From: Roseobacter cerasinus | GTDB taxonomy: Bacteria; Pseudomonadota; Alphaproteobacteria; Rhodobacterales; Rhodobacteraceae | DNA length: 64,000 nucleotides | Direction of reading: 5' to 3' | NCBI RefSeq assembly: GCF_009811755.1 | Contig: NZ_BLIV01000004.1 | Location: forward strand, 310,001-374,000 | Shown: positions 1-6,882 of the stretch, in pieces | Numbering within the stretch: the first letter of the stretch is position 1 | How the letters are laid out: each line of letters starts with the position of its first letter | Notes under the pieces: generated by a model | The model's database searches: none | What the model was told of the DNA's origin: nothing | What the model saw: only the letters and a program-made list of their open reading frames with translations | Program-made: the position numbers and the translations under genes

Positions 1-2
1 TG

Positions 3-356
3 CTCGATCCGTTCCGGCCCGAGAAGCCCGAGGATGTGGAGCGGCTGAAAGAGCTGCTGGAGGATATCCACAGCAACTTCAAGGATCATGTCAGCGCGCG
101 GCGCGGGGGCAAGCTGCCCGAGGATCGTGATCTTTTCACCGGGGAGGTCTGGCTGGCGCGCAAAGCGACGGAGCTGGGGCTGATCGACGGGATCGGGCAC
201 CTGGGGCCGATGATGAAGGAGCGCTTTGGCGAGAAGGTGAAGTTCCGCCGCTATGGCGTGCGCAAGCCCTTCCTGGCGCGGTTCGGAGGGCAGCTGGTGA
301 GCGACGCCCTGCACGGACTGGAAGAGCGCGCCGCCTACGCGCAGTTCGGACTGTAG
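3..356 (+). CDS. S49 family peptidase (SohB/SppA-like), C-terminal part
   Basis: Partial gene: the frame is open from base 3 and its start lies left of the window. The visible 117 residues match the C-terminal end of S49 serine peptidases, with the family's RRGGKL...EDRDLFTGEVW stretch followed by ATELGLIDG. S49 proteins (SohB, signal peptide peptidase A) are membrane-associated proteases that use a Ser-Lys dyad; those catalytic residues would be upstream and cannot be checked here. It ends 5 bases before the small gene at 362, so the two are probably co-transcribed with the antiporter at 529. Confidence 0.8.
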   Translation, partial: LDPFRPEKPEDVERLKELLEDIHSNFKDHVSARRGGKLPEDRDLFTGEVWLARKATELGLIDGIGHLGPMMKERFGEKVKFRRYGVRKPFLARFGGQLVSDALHGLEERAAYAQFGL

Positions 357-361
357 ACTTC

Positions 362-532
362 ATGATCTTCAAGATTGTCACCCTGTTCCTTGTCGTCATG
401 GGCGTGCTCGCCATGTTCGGCAAGATGCACTGGCTGGGGGGCAAGCGGCTGTCGAACGTCAAATGCCGCGCCTGCGGGCGCTACCGCATCGGCAAGGGCC
501 CGTGCCCCTGTGGTAAGGATCGCCGCGCATGA
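362..532 (+). CDS. Small membrane protein with C-terminal zinc-ribbon-like cysteines
   Basis: A 56-residue protein. Residues 1-19 (MIFKIVTLFLVVMGVLAMF) form one hydrophobic segment; the C-terminus carries CRAC and CPC cysteine pairs (KCRACGRYRIGKGPCPCGK) that look like a minimal metal-binding knuckle. Its start is 5 bases after the peptidase stop and its TGA overlaps the ATG of the antiporter gene (ATGA at 529-532), which argues that it is translated and coupled. I know of no assigned function; the overlap on both sides and the good codon pattern are the main support. Confidence 0.65.
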   Translation: MIFKIVTLFLVVMGVLAMFGKMHWLGGKRLSNVKCRACGRYRIGKGPCPCGKDRRA

Positions 533-1479
533 TCATGCCGTGGATCTTCTGCGGTTTTGGTCTGGTGCTTTTGCTTCTTGCGGGGGATGCGCTGGTCAAG
601 GGCGCGGTGAACATGTCGCTGCGCCTCGGGGTCCCCGCGCTGATCGTGAGCCTGACGATTGTGGCTTTTGGCACCTCGGCGCCGGAGTTGCTGATCTCGG
701 TACAGGCGATCCTGGAGGCGTCGCCGGGGCTGGCGCTGGGCAATGTGGTGGGCTCGAACACGGCGAACATCCTGCTGGTGCTGGGGGTGCCTGCGCTGCT
801 CGCCACGATGCACACGTCGGAGTGCAACACGCGCAAGACCTACAATCAGATGCTCTTCGCCAGCGTCCTGTTCATCGGGTTGGCGTTTCGCGGTGTTTTT
901 GACTGGATCGCGGGGGGGGTGCTTCTGACCGGGCTTGCGCTGATGCTGGGGGTCGCCTTTCGCGATGCCCACCAGCACCGGCAGGCCTGCAAGGGGGAGC
1001 CCGAGGAAGAGCCGGAGGGGGCCGACCCCGACCTGCCGTGGTGGCGGATTGTCATGTTCCTGCTGCTGGGGCTTGCCGGGCTGCCGCTGGGCGCGGATCT
1101 GCTGGTCGACAATGCGACGATCATCGCCAAGACCTATGGGGTGTCGGATACGGTGATCGGGCTGACGCTGGTGGCCATCGGCACTTCGCTGCCGGAGCTG
1201 GCCACGACGGTGATGGCGGCACTCCGGCGGCAGGCGGATGTGGCCTTGGGCAATGTGATCGGCTCGAACATGTTCAACCTGCTGGCGATCATCGGCATTG
1301 CCAGTTTCGTAGGGCCGATCCCGGTGGACCGGGAGTTTCTGACCTTCGATCTCTGGGTCATGCTCGGCGCCTCTGTTCTTTTGCTGCCCTTCGTCTATCT
1401 GTCTTGGAACATCACGCGGGTCTGGGGCGTGATCCTGAGCGGGCTCTATGTGGCCTACCTGGTGATCGTGCTGGCTTGA
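529..1479 (+). CDS. Calcium/sodium antiporter, CaCA family (YrbG-like)
   Basis: A 316-residue integral membrane protein made of two homologous halves. Each half carries the alpha-repeat signature of cation/Ca exchangers: FGTSAPELLIS...GNVVGSNTANI near residues 45-80 and IGTSLPELATT...GNVIGSNMFNL near residues 215-250. The acidic residue in the PEL motifs is the ion ligand in this family. A hydrophilic acidic loop (EPEEEPEGADPD) joins the halves. The ATG overlaps the stop of the small upstream gene. Expected role: extrusion of Ca2+ against Na+ or H+ across the inner membrane. Ion preference is not visible from sequence. Confidence 0.9.
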   Translation: MIMPWIFCGFGLVLLLLAGDALVKGAVNMSLRLGVPALIVSLTIVAFGTSAPELLISVQAILEASPGLALGNVVGSNTANILLVLGVPALLATMHTSECNTRKTYNQMLFASVLFIGLAFRGVFDWIAGGVLLTGLALMLGVAFRDAHQHRQACKGEPEEEPEGADPDLPWWRIVMFLLLGLAGLPLGADLLVDNATIIAKTYGVSDTVIGLTLVAIGTSLPELATTVMAALRRQADVALGNVIGSNMFNLLAIIGIASFVGPIPVDREFLTFDLWVMLGASVLLLPFVYLSWNITRVWGVILSGLYVAYLVIVLA

Positions 1480-1500
1480 CGGGCAGGTCAGGGAGATTTT

Positions 1501-2280
1501 ATGCCGACAGCTTTGGTGACGGGCGCGAGCCACCGGATTGGCCGCGCCATGGCGCTCTATCTCGCGGGGCGCGGGTATGATGTGGCGGTGCACTATGCGT
1601 CTTCGGCGGCTGGGGCCGGGGAGACGGTGGCAGGTGTTGAGGCGGCGGGGACGCGGGGCGTGGCGCTGCAGGCGGACCTGTTGGACGATGCGGCGAGTGA
1701 GGCGCTCTTCGATCAGGCAGCGGGGGCCTTTGGCGGGCCGGTGACCTGTCTGGTGAACAATGCCTCGATCTTCGAGTATGACACGGTCGCCTCGGCCACG
1801 CGGGAGAGCTGGGACCGGCATATGCAGAGCAACCTGCGCGCGCCCTTCCTGCTGACCCAGAAGATGGCGGCACAGGGGCTGGCCCCACTCGCGGATGCCG
1901 CGGGCGAGCCGCAGGCCGCCGGGCTGATCGTGAATATGATCGACCAGCGGGTGCGCAAGCTCACGCCGGAATTCATGACCTATACGCTGGCCAAGATGGG
2001 CCTCTGGGCGCTGACGCAGACCTCTGCCCAGGCGCTGGCGCCCGCGATCCGGGTCAATGCCATCGGGCCCGGCCCGACGCTACAGGGCGGGCGGCAATCG
2101 GCGGAGCATTTCGCCAGGCAACGCGCCGCGACGGTGCTGGAGCGGGGCTCCAACCCTGCGGATATGACGGCGGCGCTGGGCTATTTCCTGGATGCGCCGG
2201 GGGTCACGGGGCAGCTGCTCTGCGTCGATGGCGGGCAGCACCTTGCCTGGCAGACGCCGGACGTCCTGGGCGTGGAATAG
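1501..2280 (+). CDS. SDR family reductase, FolM/pteridine-reductase-like
   Basis: A 259-residue short-chain dehydrogenase/reductase. The N-terminus has the nucleotide site VTGASHRIGRAMA, then NNAS near residue 88 and the catalytic Tyr/Lys as YTLAK near residue 161. The HRIG and DQRVRKL segments resemble FolM and the trypanosomatid pteridine reductase PTR1 more than generic SDRs, so a role in reducing dihydromonapterin or dihydrofolate is plausible. An SD-like GGGAG (1491-1495) precedes the ATG. It lies 21 bases after the antiporter gene and ahead of uvrC. SDR membership is certain, the substrate is inferred. Confidence 0.8.
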   Translation: MPTALVTGASHRIGRAMALYLAGRGYDVAVHYASSAAGAGETVAGVEAAGTRGVALQADLLDDAASEALFDQAAGAFGGPVTCLVNNASIFEYDTVASATRESWDRHMQSNLRAPFLLTQKMAAQGLAPLADAAGEPQAAGLIVNMIDQRVRKLTPEFMTYTLAKMGLWALTQTSAQALAPAIRVNAIGPGPTLQGGRQSAEHFARQRAATVLERGSNPADMTAALGYFLDAPGVTGQLLCVDGGQHLAWQTPDVLGVE

Positions 2281-2563
2281 GGGCTGCGGCGCCGGAGTTT
2301 TGCACGGGCTTAATCTGTGTTACAAATCCGTTACTAAAATGTCTTTGTTTTCAAAACCTTGTGCTGCGCAGAAGAAAATATCACGTAAAAACAGATGCTT
2401 GGTTTGTTGCCTATTTTTTGTGCAAAGCGCTGAAATCCCCTCACAGAAAGGAAAATTTCCGGATGGCTGGAAGTTATCGGCAGAGTTATCCACATGATTG
2501 GTGGAAAGGTTCTGCCTTGCAGTTGCTTTCACTCCGGTGCAGCGGCAGCTAAGAATCACACTC
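2281..2563. promoter_or_regulatory. AT-rich intergenic region before uvrC, with one DnaA-box-like 9-mer
   Basis: 283 bases with no convincing gene and clearly lower GC than the flanks. It holds TTATCCACA at 2486-2494, an exact match to the consensus DnaA box, with a weaker TTATCGGCA-like word at 2474-2482. The uvrC promoter should lie here. Single 9-mer matches occur by chance, so the DnaA reading is tentative. Confidence 0.4.
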
Positions 2564-4447
2564 ATGGATATGTCGCACTCAGAAGAGACCCATCCCAAAG
2601 ATGTGGCGATCGGCCCTGAGGTCATTCAGGGCTATCTCAAGACGCTGGACACATCGCCGGGCGTCTACCGGATGCTCGACGCTGAGAGCCGGGTTCTTTA
2701 TGTGGGCAAGGCGCGCAACTTGCGTGCGCGAGTGAGCAATTACAGCCGTCCCACGGGGCATTCCCCGCGCATTGCGCGGATGATCTCGATGACCGCGTCG
2801 ATGATGTTCCTGACAACGCGGACCGAGACCGAGGCGCTGCTGCTGGAGCAGAACCTGATCAAGCAGCTGAAGCCCAAGTTCAACGTGCTGCTGCGTGACG
2901 ACAAGAGCTTTCCGAATATTCTAGTGACGGCGGAGCATGACTTTCCGCAGATCAAGAAGCATCGCGGGGCGAAGAAGGAGAAGGGGGCGTATTACGGGCC
3001 CTTTGCGAGTGCGGGGGCGGTGAACCGGACGCTAAACCAGTTGCAACGCGTCTTCCTGCTGCGGGATTGTTCGAACGCGATGTTCGACAGCCGTACGCGG
3101 CCCTGTCTGCAGTATCAGATCAAGCGGTGCAGCGCGCCTTGCGTGGGCAAGATCAGCCCGGAGGAGTATCGCCGCTCGGTCAAGGATGCGGAGACGTTTC
3201 TGACCGGCAAGACCACGGATATTCAGGCGCGGCTGGCGGCGGAGATGGGCGCGGCCTCGGAGGCGATGGAGTTTGAGCGGGCCGCCGCCTTGCGCGACCG
3301 GATCAAGGCGCTGACCCAGGTTCAGACGGCGCAGGGCATCAACCCCAAGGGGGTGACCGAGGCGGATATCATCGCCCTGCACATGGAGAGCGGGCAAGCC
3401 TGTGTGCAGGTGTTTTTCATTCGTGCCAATCAGAACTGGGGCAACAAGGACTACTATCCGCGCGTCGGCCCGGATGTGGATGCCGCAGAGGTGCTGGAGG
3501 CCTTTGTCGGTCAGTTCTATGACACGCGGGAGCCGCCGCGGCAGCTGATCCTCAGCAATGAGATCGAGAACCCGGACCTGATGGCCGAGGCGCTGACCGG
3601 CAAGCTGGGCCGCAAGGTGGAGCTGCTGGTGCCGAAGCGGGGCGAGAAAGCGGAGCTGATCGATTCGGCGCTGCGCAATGCGCGCGAGAGCCTGGCGCGG
3701 AAGATGGCCGAGACGGCGACGCAGGCAAAGCTCATGCGCGGGGTGGCAGAGGCCTTTGATCTCAAGGCCCCGCCTGAGCGCATCGAGGTCTATGACAACT
3801 CCCACATTCAGGGCGCCTTTGCCGTGGGCGCGATGATCGTTGCGGGGCCCGAGGGGTTTCTGAAGAACCAGTATCGCAAGTTCAATATCCGGGGCGACGC
3901 GCTGACGCCCGGGGATGATTTCGGGATGATGAAAGAGGTGCTGACCCGGCGCTTCAAGCGGCTGATCAAGGAGGACCCGGAGCGCAGCGAGGGGCACTGG
4001 CCGGATCTGTTGCTGATCGACGGGGGCGCGGGGCAGGTGAGTGCGGTGCGCGAGATCATGGAGGCGCATGGGGTGGGTGACATCCCCATGGTGGGTGTGG
4101 CCAAGGGCATCGACCGGGATGCGGGCAAGGAAGAGTTTTACCGCACCGGCAAGCGTCCCTTCGCGCTACGCCACAATGATCCGGTCTTGTATTTCATTCA
4201 GCGGATGCGGGATGAGGCGCATCGCTTTGCCATTGGGACGCATCGGGCCAAGCGGGCGAAATCGGTGGGGGCCACGCCGCTCGACGACGTGCCCGGTGTG
4301 GGGGCGGCCCGCAAGCGGGCGCTGCTGGCGCATTTCGGGTCGGCCAAGGCGGTGGCGCGGGCGAACCTGAGTGACCTTAGAGCTGTGGAGGGGGTGTCGG
4401 GCGCCCTGGCTGAGAAGATCTATGACTTCTTTCATGAGCGCGGATGA
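2564..4447 (+). CDS. uvrC: Excinuclease ABC subunit C
   Basis: UvrC makes the 3' and 5' incisions around DNA lesions in nucleotide excision repair after UvrAB loading. The 627-residue product has the full layout: GIY-YIG nuclease (GVYRMLDAESRVLYVGKARN, residues 33-52), a UVR coiled-coil motif near 230-250 (MEFERAAALRDRIKAL), the RNase-H-like C-terminal nuclease starting at VYDNSHIQGAFAVGAM (about 408) and a tandem helix-hairpin-helix end (VPGVGAARKRALL, near 580, and VEGVSGALAEKI). I chose ATG 2564 because the frame upstream only offers a TTG inside the AT-rich leader; ATG 2570 is possible. Confidence 0.96.
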   Translation: MDMSHSEETHPKDVAIGPEVIQGYLKTLDTSPGVYRMLDAESRVLYVGKARNLRARVSNYSRPTGHSPRIARMISMTASMMFLTTRTETEALLLEQNLIKQLKPKFNVLLRDDKSFPNILVTAEHDFPQIKKHRGAKKEKGAYYGPFASAGAVNRTLNQLQRVFLLRDCSNAMFDSRTRPCLQYQIKRCSAPCVGKISPEEYRRSVKDAETFLTGKTTDIQARLAAEMGAASEAMEFERAAALRDRIKALTQVQTAQGINPKGVTEADIIALHMESGQACVQVFFIRANQNWGNKDYYPRVGPDVDAAEVLEAFVGQFYDTREPPRQLILSNEIENPDLMAEALTGKLGRKVELLVPKRGEKAELIDSALRNARESLARKMAETATQAKLMRGVAEAFDLKAPPERIEVYDNSHIQGAFAVGAMIVAGPEGFLKNQYRKFNIRGDALTPGDDFGMMKEVLTRRFKRLIKEDPERSEGHWPDLLLIDGGAGQVSAVREIMEAHGVGDIPMVGVAKGIDRDAGKEEFYRTGKRPFALRHNDPVLYFIQRMRDEAHRFAIGTHRAKRAKSVGATPLDDVPGVGAARKRALLAHFGSAKAVARANLSDLRAVEGVSGALAEKIYDFFHERG

Positions 4448-4457
4448 CTCCTTTGTG

Positions 4458-4476
4458 GGCTTTTCTGCGAAAAGCC
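4458..4476 (+). terminator. Hairpin after uvrC
   Basis: GGCTTTTC (4458-4465) and GAAAAGCC (4469-4476) form a perfect 8-bp stem with a 3-base loop, ten bases after the uvrC stop. There is no U-run after it, so it may act as a weak terminator or RNA-stabilising hairpin between uvrC and pgsA. Confidence 0.5.
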
Positions 4477-4480
4477 GTGC

Positions 4481-4511
4481 CTCCGGCGGGGATATTTATG
4501 GCCAGAAGAAA
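4481..4511 (+). repeat. Dispersed intergenic motif, copy 1
   Basis: The stretch begins CTCCGGCGGGGATATTTATG and continues to GAAGAAA. It shares the pattern CTCC..GG.G.TATTT.TGG..GA.GAA with 19551-19578. Both copies follow a hairpin and sit just upstream of the next gene's start. Confidence 0.45.
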
Positions 4512-4574
4512 CCCGGGGGCTGGTGCTGTCGGTTGCCGCTTTCGCCCCGTCAGAGCGCGGTGTAGGGTTCGGAC

Positions 4575-5249
4575 ATGACGCTGACTTTGCCGAATATGCT
4601 GACCATTGTCAGGTTGGTGGCCGCGCCCATGGTGGCGGTGATGTTTCTTTATTTCACGCGGCCTTATGCGGATTGGTTTGCGCTGGTGCTCTTTGTGCTG
4701 GCGGCGGTGACCGATTGGTTTGACGGCTATCTGGCGCGCGCCTGGAAGCAGGAGACGAAGTTGGGCGCGATGCTCGATCCGATTGCTGACAAGGCGATGG
4801 TGGTGATTGCGTTGATGGTGATCGTGGGCTTCTCGGATGTTTACTGGACGCCCTGGCTGGTGCTGCCGGCCACCGTGATCCTGTTTCGGGAGGTCTTTGT
4901 CTCGGGGTTGCGCGAGTTTCTGGGCGATACGGCGGGCACGCTGAAGGTCACCAAGCTTGCCAAATGGAAGACCACCGCGCAAATGGTGGCGATTGCGGTG
5001 CTGTTCTCGCGCGGGATTTTCGAACATCATCTGGTGATGAACAGTTTTGGGATGGATCAAGCCTTGGTCAGCCAGGTGCTGCAGGGTGAAGTTGAAGATG
5101 TGAGCGGCCTGCGCTTTTACTATCATGCGATGGTGTGGTCGGGGCGCGTGGGGCTATGGATGTTGTGGATTGCGGCGGCGATGACCCTGATGTCGGGGTA
5201 CGACTATTTCCGCAAGGCCACACCTTACCTGAGGGATGAAAGCGCATGA
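4575..5249 (+). CDS. pgsA: CDP-diacylglycerol-glycerol-3-phosphate 3-phosphatidyltransferase
   Basis: Makes phosphatidylglycerol phosphate, the committed step to phosphatidylglycerol and cardiolipin, in the inner membrane. The 224-residue protein has the CDP-alcohol phosphotransferase signature D-x2-D-G-x2-A-R-x8-G-x3-D-x3-D (DWFDGYLAR...GAMLDPIAD, about residues 48-74) and several hydrophobic helices. The N-terminus MTLTLPNMLTIVRL is typical of PgsA. Its stop overlaps the moaD start (ATGA at 5246-5249), so it is co-translated with the molybdopterin synthase genes. Confidence 0.93.
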   Translation: MTLTLPNMLTIVRLVAAPMVAVMFLYFTRPYADWFALVLFVLAAVTDWFDGYLARAWKQETKLGAMLDPIADKAMVVIALMVIVGFSDVYWTPWLVLPATVILFREVFVSGLREFLGDTAGTLKVTKLAKWKTTAQMVAIAVLFSRGIFEHHLVMNSFGMDQALVSQVLQGEVEDVSGLRFYYHAMVWSGRVGLWMLWIAAAMTLMSGYDYFRKATPYLRDESA

Positions 5250-5491
5250 ATGTGTTGTATTTTGCCTGGGTGCGCGAGCGGATCGGATTGCCGCGCGAGG
5301 AGGTTCAGAGCGAGGCCGCAACCGTGTCGGAGCTGGTGGATGAGTTGGTGGCGCGGGAGGAGCGCTATGCGGCGGCCTTTGCCGACCGCTCGGCGCTGCG
5401 GGTGGCGATTGATCAGGAGTTGAGCGATTTCGATGCGCCCTTGGCGGGTGCGCGCGAGGTGGCCTTTTTCCCGCCAATGACGGGGGGCTGA
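5246..5491 (+). CDS. moaD: Molybdopterin synthase sulfur-carrier subunit
   Basis: An 81-residue ubiquitin-fold sulfur carrier ending in the required Gly-Gly (PPMTGG), whose C-terminal thiocarboxylate donates sulfur to precursor Z in molybdenum cofactor synthesis. It overlaps pgsA by four bases and moaE by one base (TGATG at 5489-5493), matching the need for both subunits in the MoaD2-MoaE2 complex. The window also encodes a molybdenum hydroxylase (22610-25240) that would need this cofactor. Confidence 0.9.
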   Translation: MNVLYFAWVRERIGLPREEVQSEAATVSELVDELVAREERYAAAFADRSALRVAIDQELSDFDAPLAGAREVAFFPPMTGG

Positions 5492-5934
5492 TGCGCGTAT
5501 CGGTGCAGGAGGCGCCCTTTGATCTGGGCGCAGAGACCGCGGGGTTTGCGGCGGGGCATCAGAATATGGGCGCTGTGGTGACCTTCACGGGGGTGGTGCG
5601 CGATAGCGATGCAGGCGGGCTGAAGGTCATGGAGATCGAGCATTATCCCGGCATGACCGAGCGCGCCTTGACCGACATCGCCCAGGAGGCGCAGCGGCGC
5701 TGGTCGCTTGGCGATGTGATGGTCATTCACCGTCACGGCAGCCTTGCGCCCGGCGAGATGATCATGATGGTGGCGACGGCGGCGCGGCACCGCAAGGATG
5801 CCTTTGAGGCCGCCGAGTTCCTAATGGACTACCTGAAATCCCGCGCGCCCTTCTGGAAGCGAGAAGTCACCGACCGGGGCGCTGGCTGGGTGGCCGCCAA
5901 GGCCGAGGACGAGGATGCGCTGACCCGCTGGTGA
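5491..5934 (+). CDS. moaE: Molybdopterin synthase catalytic subunit
   Basis: A 147-residue MoaE, which converts precursor Z to molybdopterin using the MoaD thiocarboxylate. Recognisable blocks are GAVVTFTGVVRD, LEIEHYPGM-like MEIEHYPGM, VIHRHGSLAPGEMIMMV and the C-terminal active-site region LKSRAPFWKRE, where the Lys residues act in the reaction. The start codon shares a base with the moaD stop. Confidence 0.94.
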   Translation: MRVSVQEAPFDLGAETAGFAAGHQNMGAVVTFTGVVRDSDAGGLKVMEIEHYPGMTERALTDIAQEAQRRWSLGDVMVIHRHGSLAPGEMIMMVATAARHRKDAFEAAEFLMDYLKSRAPFWKREVTDRGAGWVAAKAEDEDALTRW

Positions 5935-5939
5935 GCGGT

Positions 5940-5953
5940 TTGACGTGCATCAA
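5940..5953. promoter_or_regulatory. FNR/FnrL-type box upstream of the usp gene
   Basis: TTGACGTGCATCAA fits the FNR consensus TTGAT-N4-ATCAA with one mismatch. Its centre (5946.5) would place a class II start near 5988, 29 bases before the usp ATG, with a weak -10 (TAGTCT, 5976-5981). FnrL control of universal stress proteins is known in Rhodobacterales; its use here is inferred. Confidence 0.6.
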
Positions 5954-5959
5954 GGCGGG

Positions 5960-5971
5960 GTGTGATCACAC
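5960..5971. promoter_or_regulatory. Palindrome GTGTGATCACAC between FNR box and usp
   Basis: A perfect 12-bp palindrome centred 19 bases downstream of the FNR-box centre, inside the presumed core promoter. The TGTGA half-sites resemble a CRP-family site. It could be a second regulator's operator or part of a short transcript-end hairpin for moaE. Confidence 0.4.
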
Positions 5972-6016
5972 GCCCTAGTCTTCTTTCGAACTGGAACACG
6001 AGAGGAGACATCTGCA

Positions 6017-6463
6017 ATGTTTGAGAAAATCACTGTTGGGTTTGATGGATCGGAGGCCTCGGAGAAGGCTTTGCGCACAGCCTGCAATCTGGCCACGACC
6101 TATGGATCTGAGCTGCATATCTCCCATACGCCAAAGCCCGAAACGGTGGCCTTCGCCATGGGGGCTGTTGCGGGATACCATGTTGCCACAACCATGCCCT
6201 CTGCCGAAGAGGTCGCGGAGGCGGCGCAGAAGGTCCTGATGCAGGCGCGGACGGTCGCGGCCGAGGCCGGTGTTGCACAGCCCATTTCGCACGTTGGCGA
6301 TGGGGAGCCGGGGCGGGCGCTGGTCGGACATGCAGATGAGGTGGGATCTGACCTCATTGTTACCGGGCGCCGGGGTCTGGGCAATCTGACGGCTATGGTC
6401 TTGGGCAGCACATCCCAGAGTGTCGGGCATCTGGCCAAATGCGCGCATCTGACCGTGGCTTGA
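6017..6463 (+). CDS. Universal stress protein, UspA family
   Basis: A 148-residue cytoplasmic UspA-fold protein. The C-terminal half keeps the ATP-binding pattern G-x2-G-x9-G-S (TGRRGLGNLTAMVLGSTSQS), so it belongs to the nucleotide-binding class. The start is supported by a strong purine-rich SD (GAGAGGAG). The FNR-type box upstream suggests induction when oxygen falls. It is monocistronic: the next gene converges from the other strand. Confidence 0.9.
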   Translation: MFEKITVGFDGSEASEKALRTACNLATTYGSELHISHTPKPETVAFAMGAVAGYHVATTMPSAEEVAEAAQKVLMQARTVAAEAGVAQPISHVGDGEPGRALVGHADEVGSDLIVTGRRGLGNLTAMVLGSTSQSVGHLAKCAHLTVA

Positions 6464-6555
6464 GCCTGTGAGATCCTGATGCGCTGATATCTCGTGAAGT
6501 CAGGGACCTTAACGCATCGGGTAAAGCGTGGCGTTTCAGGTTGTCGTGAGATGCT

Positions 6556-6882
6556 TTAGCTGATCGCTTCCCGGCTGACCTGCGCGCGCAGCTCTTCGGC
6601 CTCGTGCCGGGCGTCGCGCAGGCCGTCCATGGCCGCGCGCAGCTCTGCCTCGGTCTGGGCGAGCTGGTTGGTCAGCTCTGCCTCGCGCTGCTGCAGGTAG
6701 GTGATCGCCTGATCGCGGGTCTCTTCGGCCTCGTGCAACTCCTGACTCATTCGGTCAAGTTGGGCCACATCGTCGGCAGCGACGCGGCTGAACCGGTGGA
6801 TCAGCCAATTCGCGAACCAGCCCAGGCAGAAGGCCACAAACAAGATCGCAGCTGTTGCGATAACAAACTCAGTCCTACTCAT
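6556..6882 (-). CDS. Membrane-anchored coiled-coil protein of unknown function
   Basis: A 108-residue protein with one N-terminal transmembrane helix (ATAAILFVAFCLGWFANWLI) followed by a long charged heptad-rich region (about residues 38-104, many Glu, Gln, Ala, Leu) predicted to be coiled coil in the cytoplasm. I chose ATG 6882, which overlaps the end of the OmpA-like gene by 8 bases; GTG 6906 or ATG 6903 would add a few residues. Co-transcription with ubiA and the OmpA-like gene is likely. No specific family recognised. Confidence 0.7.
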   Translation of the reverse strand: MSRTEFVIATAAILFVAFCLGWFANWLIHRFSRVAADDVAQLDRMSQELHEAEETRDQAITYLQQREAELTNQLAQTEAELRAAMDGLRDARHEAEELRAQVSREAIS

